This document shows, piece after piece, positions 1 through 6,908 of a DNA stretch of 25,775 bases. This DNA is from JAZDJJ01 sp043804035. GTDB taxonomy: Bacteria; Bacteroidota; Bacteroidia; Palsa-948. Positions within the stretch are counted from its first letter, which is position 1; each line of letters begins with the position of its first letter. The position numbers and the translations under genes were made by a program. Below the pieces are notes generated by a model. The model saw only the letters and a program-made list of their open reading frames with translations, had not been told where the DNA came from and made no database searches. The DNA lies in assembly GCA_043804035.1 (NCBI GenBank), contig JAZDJJ010000177.1, positions 1 through 25,775 of the forward strand, read 5' to 3'.

Positions 1-165
1 AGGCATAACACGATGTTGGGAAGGCATAACATAACATTGGGAAGGCATAACACGATGTTGGGAAGGCATAACACGATGTTGGGAAGGCATAACATAACAT
101 TGGGAAGGCATAACATAACATTGGGAAGGCATAACACGATGTTGGGAAGGCATAACACAACAATT
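1..165. repeat. 21-bp tandem array A, two-state units
   Basis: Seven complete 21-bp units (1-147) and a decaying eighth run from the window edge, so the array may continue upstream. All units share AGGCATAACA at the start and TTGGGA at the end. The middle five bases are either CGATG (type 1) or TAACA (type 2). The order is 1-2-1-1-2-2-1. There is no spacer between units. The array ends 45 bp past the stop codon of the minus-strand gene at 210-962. Because 21 is a multiple of three, an open frame runs through it, but the encoded heptapeptide repeat has no other support, so I read it as noncoding. Confidence 0.95.
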
Positions 166-209
166 GCCGTCAAAATACACGAATTTGGCAGGTTGTTTGT
201 TAATTCTAC

Positions 210-962
210 TTATTTCTTCTTTTTGGGATGAGTAAATTTCAGCCCTGAAATCTGCCTAAATTCAGCAAGGGTGATGGTTTTTACGGATTTTACGTATTTT
301 TTTACTTCTTGGGCAAGGTCTACTAACCCTATGTCGGAGGTATACAAAACATTGTTTCTATTTTGAATTGCTGTGAGATAGGGAGTGGTGGAATTTATTA
401 CTGCGGTATTGATATTTTTCAGTTGTGTGAGAAAAGATGAAAGGGGAGCATTTTGAAGTTCGGTTTCGTTTGGCACATAAGTAGGAACGAAAGCAAAGAG
501 TGCAATGAGTTTTGAGAAGTGTTCTACTTGCTGGTCGTAGGATTGCTGTGAAACGGAAATTTGTCTTTCGGTTGCGGGAATGATTGCATCTGGTGAGGGC
601 GGAGCAACTACGATTTTATTTTTTCTTGCTCCACGGATTTTTCGGATATATGTTTTTGCGCTATCTACCTGTGCTTTTGTTACGCCTTGTGTTGCGTCAT
701 AAGCATTGATGCCACGTGTGGAGAGTTTTTCCATGTCGTTAAATAATTGATGGCGTGCGTTGACTGAATTTGTGAATGGAGGTTTTGTATTGGTAACGGC
801 AACCATGGATGTACTGCCATTGTTAAAAGTTATTTGCAGGTTAGAGATTTTGATGGTTGCGTTAGTGGGATTGTAGCGTGAGCCAAAGCCCTGAACGCGC
901 GAAATCATTATTCCAAAATTGGATACATTGATTGCGTGACCTGTTTCTGATGTTGATGACAT
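210..962 (-). CDS. Uncharacterised helical protein next to tandem repeats
   Basis: This 250-residue protein has no signal peptide, membrane segment or recognisable catalytic motif. It begins MSSTSETGHAINVSNF, is rich in Asn, Thr, Ser and Ala, looks mainly helical, and ends with a basic tail (HPKKKK). Towards the C terminus it carries EVKKYVKSVKTI followed by FRQISGLKF. From memory this resembles a recurrent uncharacterised family in Bacteroidota genomes, which I cannot verify here. No function is assigned. Its start codon lies three bases from a 117-bp array of a 7-bp repeat, and its stop lies 45 bp from a 21-bp tandem array. The gene at 16728-17465, of another unknown family, has a similar array downstream. 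The start is supported by the ETGHA N terminus. Confidence 0.75.
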   Translation of the reverse strand: MSSTSETGHAINVSNFGIMISRVQGFGSRYNPTNATIKISNLQITFNNGSTSMVAVTNTKPPFTNSVNARHQLFNDMEKLSTRGINAYDATQGVTKAQVDSAKTYIRKIRGARKNKIVVAPPSPDAIIPATERQISVSQQSYDQQVEHFSKLIALFAFVPTYVPNETELQNAPLSSFLTQLKNINTAVINSTTPYLTAIQNRNNVLYTSDIGLVDLAQEVKKYVKSVKTITLAEFRQISGLKFTHPKKKK

Positions 963-965
963 AGA

Positions 966-1082
966 AGTTATCAGTTATCAGTTATCAGTTATCAGTTATC
1001 AGTTATCAGTTATCAGTTATCAGTTATCAGTTATCAGTTATCAGTTATCAGTTATCAGTTATCAGTTATCAGTTATCAGTTA
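966..1082. repeat. 7-bp tandem array (AGTTATC)n
   Basis: There are sixteen perfect copies of AGTTATC plus a five-base partial copy, 117 bp in all, with no interruptions. The array begins three bases upstream of the ATG of the minus-strand gene ending at 210, so it forms that gene's leader or promoter region. Perfect identity over nearly 17 copies suggests recent or continuing slippage. A change of one copy would move any promoter by 7 bp without altering the protein. Confidence 0.97.
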
Positions 1083-1129
1083 AGGGGATTATGTTCCGTT
1101 TTGAACTAACCATTAAATTAAATTTTTGA

Positions 1130-1157
1130 CCTGTCTGCAATGTTGCACAGGCAGATT
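1130..1157. repeat. Short palindrome-like dispersed repeat, copy 1
   Basis: The sequence CCTGTCTGC, then a short loop, then GCACAGGCAGAT can form a bulged stem (CCTG with CAGG, and TGC with GCA). A near copy with the same arms lies at 10530-10556. The rest of 963-1321 holds the heptamer array and an orphan secretion tail, and I see no gene there. Confidence 0.5.
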
Positions 1158-1202
1158 TGAATATGCAAATGTAAAAATTATTTTAATATGAACAAGTATT
1201 TT

Positions 1203-1337
1203 TTATTTTAAAATTACTAATTTATTTGTTGCTATCACTGCTCCATTTTGAATAACCCGATACATATAAATGCCGTTGGGTAATTGTTGTTGTGCGACAA
1301 AGATATATTTATTTTCCGGATTTAATATTTCGCTGAA
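1203..1337 (-). pseudogene. Orphan T9SS C-terminal sorting tail
   Basis: Read on the minus strand this frame encodes 44 residues beginning FSEILNPENKYIF, containing LPNGIYMYRV and ending TNKLVILK before a TAA stop. The 'L-P-N-G-I-Y' strand and the closing K-L-V-I-L-K are typical of the end of a type IX secretion sorting domain. It has no start codon and no upstream domain. It overlaps the last codons of the neighbouring gene (1322-2209) in a different frame, and that gene already has its own complete tail. It is therefore probably the surviving 3' end of an older secreted-protein gene whose body was lost or replaced. Confidence 0.7.
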
Positions 1338-2209
1338 TATTTTATGAGTTTTAAATTAAATGATTTATTTGCTATTTTGATTGATAAAAAATAGATACCC
1401 GGTGAAAAATGCGATAAGTCAATATTGCATTGATTAGAATATGGAATATAATTTTTTATTTTTCCTCCAAGAATATTACATATTACAATTTCTTTAATGA
1501 TTGAACTTGCTTGTAAAATATAAAAATCATTTTCAATATTTGATAATAAAATTTGCTCCTCGCTTTTGTTTTCTTCAATATTCAAAAAATTATGAAAACA
1601 ACTTTGGTATTCAGGATTGAGATATTTCAAAGAATCATTTTCATAATAACATAATAAACTATGTTTATAGCTATCCAAAACTCCAATATATCCGCTATAA
1701 AATATTCCGAGTAAGCTGCCGATTCCTTCAATCCATATTTCATTAATTGGAGGCATCATTTTTGCCCTAAGGTAAAATCTTTTTCTTAAACTGCCGGCTA
1801 TATTAACTGTATTTATGCTATCAACTTTTAAAGATATGGTCAAACGATCACTAATATAACGATGAATTGTATCGCCAACATCTGCATTAAAATCATAAAG
1901 TAAAAATTCAACTTGCGAAATATCTTTTTTATAAAATACTTTATGATTTGAATCTTCACGAATATAACCATCATTTATCCAATTTGCTTGAGTTGAATCA
2001 AATGATTTGAATACTTTATAATAATGTAGTAAATTTATTATAGTATCCTCATTGAATTTAGTAAAATAAGTTTCATATACTTTTGATGGCCCATAATGAT
2101 TAAAAGTACTCCACATTTTATTTGTATCAACCAATTTGTGATATTGGGCATTTGATGGTTGAGTAATAAATAATAAACTGCTACAAATAAGGATTAAATA
2201 TTTTTTCAT
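1322..2209 (-). CDS. Secreted protein with T9SS sorting domain
   Basis: This 295-residue protein starts with a clear signal peptide (MKKYLILICSSLLFITQPSNAQ). The middle, roughly residues 25-210, matches no family I recognise and is rich in Tyr, Asp and Asn, as expected of an exported beta-rich protein. Residues from about 215 form a T9SS type A-like sorting domain: a strand containing IIKEIVICNILGGKI, then LSHFSPGIYFLSIKI and SFNLKLIK. Such domains direct passage across the outer membrane and are removed on export. The C terminus has an extra YSAKY after the usual closing basic residues, and a second, orphan tail follows in another frame. This suggests that recombination fused the gene end to a relic. 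The substrate or role is unknown. Confidence 0.8.
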   Translation of the reverse strand: MKKYLILICSSLLFITQPSNAQYHKLVDTNKMWSTFNHYGPSKVYETYFTKFNEDTIINLLHYYKVFKSFDSTQANWINDGYIREDSNHKVFYKKDISQVEFLLYDFNADVGDTIHRYISDRLTISLKVDSINTVNIAGSLRKRFYLRAKMMPPINEIWIEGIGSLLGIFYSGYIGVLDSYKHSLLCYYENDSLKYLNPEYQSCFHNFLNIEENKSEEQILLSNIENDFYILQASSIIKEIVICNILGGKIKNYIPYSNQCNIDLSHFSPGIYFLSIKIANKSFNLKLIKYSAKY

Positions 2210-2239
2210 AAATTTTATTTTTTATTTTGATTTATTTTT

Positions 2240-2300
2240 TTTGTGGCTTCGGAGAGATTTGAACTCCCATCGGCATTTTCGGCATTTCGGCAAGATAAAT
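2240..2300 (-). other. tRNA 3'-half-like relic
   Basis: On the minus strand, GGGAGTTCAAATCTCTC forms a T-arm-like stem (one G-U pair) around TTCAAAT. It is followed by CGAAGCCA, as an acceptor strand and discriminator base would be, and then a run of A. No matching GGCTTCG acceptor strand, D arm or anticodon arm is found at the expected distance upstream, which instead has short TGCCGAAA repeats. It may be a tRNA fragment left by an integration event, or chance. Confidence 0.3.
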
Positions 2301-2309
2301 GTCCGAAGA

Positions 2310-3446
2310 TCAATGTTCAAAGTCAATACGAGTTTGCGTAAGTTCTGTGATTATCAGTTTTGCTGTTTTTTCAGATGCTCCTTCTCCTCCTAATTTTTCT
2401 TTTAGATTTATCAGTTCGCTTTTCATTTTACTTCTATACTTATCATCATAGATAATTTTATGAAGTTCGTTTTTTAGATTTTCGGAATTGAAATCATTTT
2501 GTACCAGTTCTTTTACAATTTCTTTTTCCATAATCAGATTCACAAGAGAAATGTAATTCACTTTCACTAATCGTTTAGCAATATGATACGATATTGTTCC
2601 TCCTTTGTAACAAACAACTTCGGGCACACCGAATAAAGCAGTTTCAAGAGTTGCTGTGCCTGATGTTACAATAGCAGCGTAAGAATGTTGCAAGAGATGG
2701 TATGTTTTATCGGAAATAATTTTTATATCATTTCCAATTATTTGTTCGTAAAATTTCTTTTGAACGGAAGGCACAGCGGCAATTACAAACTGATATTCAG
2801 AGAAAAACCTTTTCATCTTTACCATTACCGGAAGCATCTTTTCAATTTCTTGTTTTCGGCTCCCTGGTAAAATAGCAATCAGGGGTTTGTTATCTAATTT
2901 ATTTTCTCTGACAAAATCATCAAAGCATATATTCTGATTCTTTTGCGCAATAGCATCTAAAAGCGGATGACCAACAAAATCAACTTCGTAATTAAATTTT
3001 TCATAAAACTTTTTTTCAAAAGGAAGAATAACAAACATTCTATCAACTATCTTTTTTATCTTATGAACACGAGATTGCTTCCACGCCCAAACTTGCGGTG
3101 AGATGTAATAAAATACTTTCAATCCATTTCGTTTTGCAAAGTCGGCTATTCTCATATTAAAACCGGGATAGTCCACCAGAATAATTACATCGGGATTGTA
3201 TTGTAGAATATCTTTTTTACAGAACTCTATATTATGGAATATAGTGCGAAGATTCATAATCACTTCTGCGAATCCCATGAAGGCAAGTTCGCGATAATGC
3301 TTAACAATCTTTCCTCTTTGTTGCTGCATAAGATCTCCTCCCCAGCAGCGAAAATCAGCATCGTTATCAAGATGAAATAACTCCTTCATCAAATTTGAGG
3401 CATGCAAATCGCCAGATGCTTCACCGGCTATGATATAATATTTCAT
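2310..3446 (-). CDS. lpxB: Lipid-A-disaccharide synthase LpxB
   Basis: This is a family 19 glycosyltransferase of 378 residues, the usual length. It joins UDP-2,3-diacylglucosamine and lipid X into the lipid A disaccharide at the inner face of the cytoplasmic membrane. Seen in the sequence are the N-terminal AGEASGDLHASNL (residues 7-19), VDYPGFN (91-97) with the likely catalytic Asp, YISPQVWAW (114-122), the donor-site ILPGSRKQEI (192-201), and TSGTATLETALFGVP near 262-276. The ATG overlaps the stop of the upstream membrane-protein gene as ATGA, so translation is probably coupled. It is the last gene of the surE operon. Nothing in it looks damaged. Confidence 0.96.
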   Translation of the reverse strand: MKYYIIAGEASGDLHASNLMKELFHLDNDADFRCWGGDLMQQQRGKIVKHYRELAFMGFAEVIMNLRTIFHNIEFCKKDILQYNPDVIILVDYPGFNMRIADFAKRNGLKVFYYISPQVWAWKQSRVHKIKKIVDRMFVILPFEKKFYEKFNYEVDFVGHPLLDAIAQKNQNICFDDFVRENKLDNKPLIAILPGSRKQEIEKMLPVMVKMKRFFSEYQFVIAAVPSVQKKFYEQIIGNDIKIISDKTYHLLQHSYAAIVTSGTATLETALFGVPEVVCYKGGTISYHIAKRLVKVNYISLVNLIMEKEIVKELVQNDFNSENLKNELHKIIYDDKYRSKMKSELINLKEKLGGEGASEKTAKLIITELTQTRIDFEH

Positions 3447-3754
3447 TCCAAAAAATATTTTTGATACACCACATAACCCATATAAATCAAAGTAGAAAGA
3501 AGTACGCCACGTGCGTTGTAATTACGATTAGACCAGATGAAAATAAAAAAGACAAGCAGATTTGAAATGGTGCATAAACTAATGACAGGACAGAGAATGT
3601 TATTGTTTAAAATTATTTCGGTAAAAAACAGAGAAAAAGATAAATGATTGTAACAAAGAAAATAAAAAATAAAAAGTGAAAGGAAAGGAGACAGAAGTCC
3701 CAAAAACATTCCTAATACAATTGAATCAAAACGTTTCTTGTCGGAATATATCAT
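3443..3754 (-). CDS. Small membrane protein between surE and lpxB
   Basis: With the start at MIYSDKKRFD this is a 103-residue protein with about three hydrophobic segments (roughly residues 12-40, 50-75 and 80-97). An in-frame ATG five codons earlier (3769) is possible. I prefer 3754 because there the ATG overlaps the surE stop as ATGA, matching the ATGA overlap at its other end with lpxB. No family motif is recognised. Its position between surE and lpxB suggests a role at the inner membrane connected with envelope synthesis, but that is inference from location only. Confidence 0.75.
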   Translation of the reverse strand: MIYSDKKRFDSIVLGMFLGLLSPFLSLFIFYFLCYNHLSFSLFFTEIILNNNILCPVISLCTISNLLVFFIFIWSNRNYNARGVLLSTLIYMGYVVYQKYFLE

Positions 3755-4530
3755 AAAGTTAATTTCCACTGTTTAAGTTCGGGAATTACTCGGTATTCTG
3801 TAAGGTCAAATTGAACCGGCACAACAGAAACAAAATTATTTTGTACAGCCCATATATCAGTATCTTTTTTGGTTTTATCAAAATTCATAAACTCACCGGT
3901 GAGCCAAAAATATGGTTTGCCAGAAGTATCTTTTCGTTCTTCAAATTTTTCTTTCCAGTTTGCTTTTGCTTGTTTGCAAATTTTAATTCCTTTCAGTTGA
4001 GAAATGTGTAGCGGAGGAATATTCACATTAAGACAAACACCGGAAGGAAGTCCATTGCGAAGCAGATTAGCAGTAATAATTTTAACAATACTTTTTGAAG
4101 CAGAAAAATCAGCGCCGATAGAAGCATCCATCAGCGAAAATCCCACAGACGGAATACCTTCTATGGCACCTTCTATGGCTGCCGACATAGTTCCGGAATA
4201 AATTACATTGAGAGAAATATTTGAACCGTGGTTTATTCCCGAAACACATACATCCGGCTTTTGTTTCAGAATTTTATACAATGCCAATTTAACACAATCC
4301 ACAGGAGTGCCGGAAGTACTATAAGCATTTTTTATTCCTTGTAATTTTACTTTCTGTATTCGCAGTATGGAGTTAATAGTAATGGAATGTCCTACTCCTG
4401 ATTGAGGTTTATCGGGAGCAACCACAGCAACATTTCCTAATTCTTGCATCGCTTCAATAAGTGCGGCAATGCCGGGTGAAGTAATGCCATCATCATTTGT
4501 TACAAGAATCAATGGTGTTTTCTTTAGCAT
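3751..4530 (-). CDS. surE: 5'/3'-nucleotidase SurE
   Basis: This 259-residue member of the SurE family is a metal-dependent phosphatase acting on nucleoside 5'- and 3'-monophosphates in the cytoplasm. The metal ligands expected from the family are present: Asp13 and Asp14 in TNDDG, Ser44 in PQSGVGHS, and Asn100 in VSGINHGSN. YSGTMSAAIEGAIEGIPS (111-128) is also typical. It is the first gene of a minus-strand operon with a small membrane protein gene and lpxB. Its stop overlaps the next ATG. A promoter candidate lies at 4601-4608. The start MLKKTPLILVTNDDG gives the normal short N-terminal lead to the first motif. Confidence 0.95.
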   Translation of the reverse strand: MLKKTPLILVTNDDGITSPGIAALIEAMQELGNVAVVAPDKPQSGVGHSITINSILRIQKVKLQGIKNAYSTSGTPVDCVKLALYKILKQKPDVCVSGINHGSNISLNVIYSGTMSAAIEGAIEGIPSVGFSLMDASIGADFSASKSIVKIITANLLRNGLPSGVCLNVNIPPLHISQLKGIKICKQAKANWKEKFEERKDTSGKPYFWLTGEFMNFDKTKKDTDIWAVQNNFVSVVPVQFDLTEYRVIPELKQWKLTL

Positions 4531-4600
4531 GATTTATTGTTTGTGGATTTTTCAAAAAGCGACTAACTTTTTTCAGGCGAATTTAAGTTTGAAGTGCAAA

Positions 4601-4608
4601 CAAACGTA
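4601..4608 (-). promoter_or_regulatory. Candidate -7 box upstream of surE
   Basis: Read on the minus strand this is TACGTTTG, an exact match to the Bacteroidota -7 consensus TAnnTTTG, about 70 bases before the surE ATG. The -33 position, 19 bases further upstream, reads TGT rather than TTG, so the match is partial. Confidence 0.4.
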
Positions 4609-4651
4609 CATAAATTTTTTTTATTACACATAAATCATTGTTGAATTGTTA

Positions 4652-4748
4652 TAGGACTTACGCAAAAAGAACAACTTTCGTCATGGCGGGCTTGACTCGG
4701 CATCAATAAAGAACCACTACTAAAAATGTTTTTTTGGCGTAAGCCCTA
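4652..4748. mobile_element. MITE-like element with TA target duplication
   Basis: A roughly 93-bp noncoding element is bounded by imperfect terminal inverted repeats. The left end is GGACTTACGCAAAAA from 4654. The right end is TTTTTTTGGCGTAAGCCC, ending at 4746, whose reverse complement begins GGGCTTACGC. Both ends abut the dinucleotide TA (4652-4653 and 4747-4748), as in transposons of the IS630/Tc1-mariner type. It encodes no protein and would need a transposase from elsewhere. Its interior contains a copy of a GGCGGG palindrome also found at 10619-10658. Confidence 0.65.
4678..4718. repeat. GGCGGG dispersed repeat, copy 1
   Basis: About 40 bases (TTCGTCATGGCGGGCTTGAC and onward through ATCAATAAAGAAC) are nearly identical to 10619-10658. 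Here the second palindrome arm is mutated (CTCGGCAT instead of CCCGCCAT), so the hairpin is weaker than in the other copy. This copy sits inside the MITE-like element. Confidence 0.7.
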
Positions 4749-4820
4749 ATACAAATAATAATCTTTTGCACACTAAAATTATGTTCTCGCTCGTATGATT
4801 CAATTGCTTGACGGCATAAC

Positions 4821-4883
4821 TCAACAATCAACAATCAATAATCAATAATCAATAGTAAATAATCAATTCTCAATAATCAATTC
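4821..4883. repeat. Heptamer array 3' of argS (TCAATAA-like)
   Basis: Nine consecutive 7-base units of the form TCAAYAA, TCAATTC or close variants end two bases before the argS stop codon. The units are degenerate, so the array is older than the one at 966-1082. The remainder of 4531-4885 holds the surE promoter candidate and the MITE-like element, with no gene. Confidence 0.85.
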
Positions 4884-4885
4884 TC

Positions 4886-6715
4886 TTACATCCTTTCCGG
4901 CACATCAATTCCAAGAATTTTCAAAGAAGATTTTATTACTTCAGCAGTTTTTGCCGAAAGCAACAGACGAAAATTTTTTATCTCACTACTCTCTGCTTTC
5001 AGAATAGGGATTTCCTGATAGAACTGATTGTATTCTTTTGCGAGTTCATAAACATAATTGGCAATCACACCGGGATTATATTTTTCGGCAGATTCATTTA
5101 TCACGCGGGGAAAATCGTAAAACAGTTTTAATATCTCTTTTTCCTTATCAACAATTTGATATTTAATATCTGATATTTGATATTTGATATTTTGCTCCTC
5201 CGCTTTTCTTATCACCGATTTTATTCTTGCATAAGTATATTGAATAAATGGAGCGGTGTTGCCGTTAAAATCAATAGATTCCTTCGGGTCAAAGAGCATT
5301 CGTTTCTTTGAATCCACTTTCAGGATAAAATATTTGAGCGCACCAATTCCAATCGTACAAAATAAATTATTTGCTTCTTCATCTGAAAGAGAATCTGTCT
5401 TGCCAAGTTCTGTTGTCGTTTGCTTTGCCGATTGAATCATTTCTTCCATCAAATCATCTGCATCAACCACTGTTCCCTCCCGCGATTTCATTTTCCCTAA
5501 AGGTAAATCTACCATACCATAAGAGAGATGATGCAAATTATTTGCTAATTCGTATCCGAGTTTTTTCAAAATCAGAAACAAAACCTTGAAATGATATTCC
5601 TGCTCACTGCCAACAACGTAAATAAGTTTGTTCATTTTATACTCCTCAAAACGTTGAACAACAGTTCCCAAATCCTGAGTCATATAAACCGAAGTTCCAT
5701 CAGACCGAATAAGAAGTTTTTCATCCAATCCATCAGCAGTTAAATCAATCCACACCGAACCATCTTCTTTCTTGATAAAAATATTCTTCTTTAATCCATC
5801 TTCCACAATTTCTTTTCCAAGAAGATATGTTTGAGATTCATAATATGTTTTTTCAAATTCAATTCCGAGTTGCTTATATGTTTCTTCAAATCCTTCATAC
5901 ACCCAACTATTCATCATCTTCCAAAGTTCTATTGTTTCTTTATCGCCCGCTTCCCATTTCCGTAGCATCTCCTGCACCTCAATCATCAATGGCGTTTTTC
6001 TCTCCGCTTCCTCTTTATTTAATTTCTCATAGCCAACCATTTTCAATTCTTCATTTTTCATTTGCTTATCAAACTCCACATAATATTTTCCGACAAAATG
6101 ATCTCCTTTCATTCCACTTGATTTAGGTGTTTCGCCATTACCCCATTTTTTCCATGCAAGCATTGACTTGCAAATATGAATGCCTCTGTCATTCACAAGA
6201 TTCACACGAATTACTTTCTTGCCGTTTGCCTTTAGAATATTTGCAAGCGAAGAGCCGAGTAAATTATTTCGGATATGTCCGAGGTGAAGCGGCTTGTTTG
6301 TATTGGGAGAAGAAAATTCAATCATCACCATCTCCTCTGTTGAAGATTGATGACTGAAGAGCGAATGCCAAAAAGTAGTTAAACAGTTTTTCCAATATTC
6401 ATCATCAATCACCAGATTGAGAAACCCTTTTATGACATTGAAAGATTTTATTTCCGAAACATTTTCTTTCAGGAAATTCCCAATTTGATGTGCGGTTTCT
6501 TCGGGGGATTTTTGAGAAATCACAGTGAGAGGAAAAATTAGTAAAGTGATATCACCTTCAAAATCCTTCTTCGTCTTTTGAAAAATAATATTATCGGGAA
6601 GAATAACTCTCTGATAAAGATGACTTATTGCTTCAATGGTTTTTTCTGTCAGAATATTTTCTATTCGTAATTCATTCCGACAAATTGGGGTTTTGGTTGT
6701 GCTGCGATAATTCAT
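4886..6715 (-). CDS. argS: Arginyl-tRNA synthetase
   Basis: This class I synthetase of 609 residues charges tRNA-Arg with arginine. Visible parts are the N-terminal Add1-like domain (about 15-110), the HIGH signature as HLGH (144-147) in SSPNTNKPLHLGHIRNN, the KMSKS loop as KMKSREG (408-414), and the anticodon-binding domain from about 480 (FNGNTAPFIQYTYARIKSV, 483-501) to the usual C-terminal PERM. The start gives about 15 residues more than usual (MNYRSTTKTPICRNEL before RIENILTEK). No better in-frame ATG exists, so a non-ATG start is possible. Two inserts coincide with heptamer DNA repeats: KYQISDIKYQI (511-521) and KQMKNEELKM (217-226). Heptamer arrays also touch both gene ends. Confidence 0.95.
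   Translation of the reverse strand: MNYRSTTKTPICRNELRIENILTEKTIEAISHLYQRVILPDNIIFQKTKKDFEGDITLLIFPLTVISQKSPEETAHQIGNFLKENVSEIKSFNVIKGFLNLVIDDEYWKNCLTTFWHSLFSHQSSTEEMVMIEFSSPNTNKPLHLGHIRNNLLGSSLANILKANGKKVIRVNLVNDRGIHICKSMLAWKKWGNGETPKSSGMKGDHFVGKYYVEFDKQMKNEELKMVGYEKLNKEEAERKTPLMIEVQEMLRKWEAGDKETIELWKMMNSWVYEGFEETYKQLGIEFEKTYYESQTYLLGKEIVEDGLKKNIFIKKEDGSVWIDLTADGLDEKLLIRSDGTSVYMTQDLGTVVQRFEEYKMNKLIYVVGSEQEYHFKVLFLILKKLGYELANNLHHLSYGMVDLPLGKMKSREGTVVDADDLMEEMIQSAKQTTTELGKTDSLSDEEANNLFCTIGIGALKYFILKVDSKKRMLFDPKESIDFNGNTAPFIQYTYARIKSVIRKAEEQNIKYQISDIKYQIVDKEKEILKLFYDFPRVINESAEKYNPGVIANYVYELAKEYNQFYQEIPILKAESSEIKNFRLLLSAKTAEVIKSSLKILGIDVPERM
5157..5191. repeat. Heptamer array inside argS (TGATATT)
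   Basis: Five 7-base units (TGATATT four times, once TAATATC) make 35 bp within the argS anticodon-binding region and encode KYQISDIKYQI on the minus strand. A whole-unit change would shift the reading frame, so only gains or losses of three units could be tolerated. Confidence 0.85.
6038..6065. repeat. Second heptamer tract inside argS
   Basis: Four degenerate 7-base units (CATTTTC, AATTCTT, CATTTTT, CATTTGC) encode KQMKNEELKM on the minus strand. It is weaker than the other arrays but has the same 7-base spacing. Confidence 0.5.
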
Positions 6716-6780
6716 GTTACTTCGTTAATCGTTACTTCGTTAATCGTTAATCGTTATTTGTTAATCGTTATTCGTAAATC
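6716..6780. repeat. Heptamer array at argS start (GTTAATC)
   Basis: It begins directly next to the argS ATG. Two 15-bp units (GTTACTTC plus GTTAATC) are followed by GTTAATC, GTTATTT, GTTAATC, GTTATTC and GTAAATC. It therefore forms the argS leader and lies in the 193-bp divergent region shared with the arginine decarboxylase gene. Confidence 0.85.
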
Positions 6781-6908
6781 ATTTTATATTACATAATCCA
6801 ACTCATTTACTTTACAAAAATATTTTCAATGTAACTCACTTGCTTTGTCAAATAAATTATCAACTTTGCAGAATAAATAAAAAAACAATTTCTATTTTTC
6901 TAAAACTT

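Noticed and set aside
1..165. CRISPR array
   Set aside because: The units are contiguous 21-bp repeats with no unique spacers, and no cas genes are present. The same applies to array B at 16173-16470.
13..231. Plus-strand open frame across array A
   Set aside because: It is again a by-product of 21-bp periodicity. The product is only LGRHNxx repeats and a short random tail.
6840..6908. Upstream ATG for the arginine decarboxylase
   Set aside because: The 23 extra residues are Lys/Ile/Cys-rich and unlike the family start. The ATG at 6909 gives the expected N terminus.
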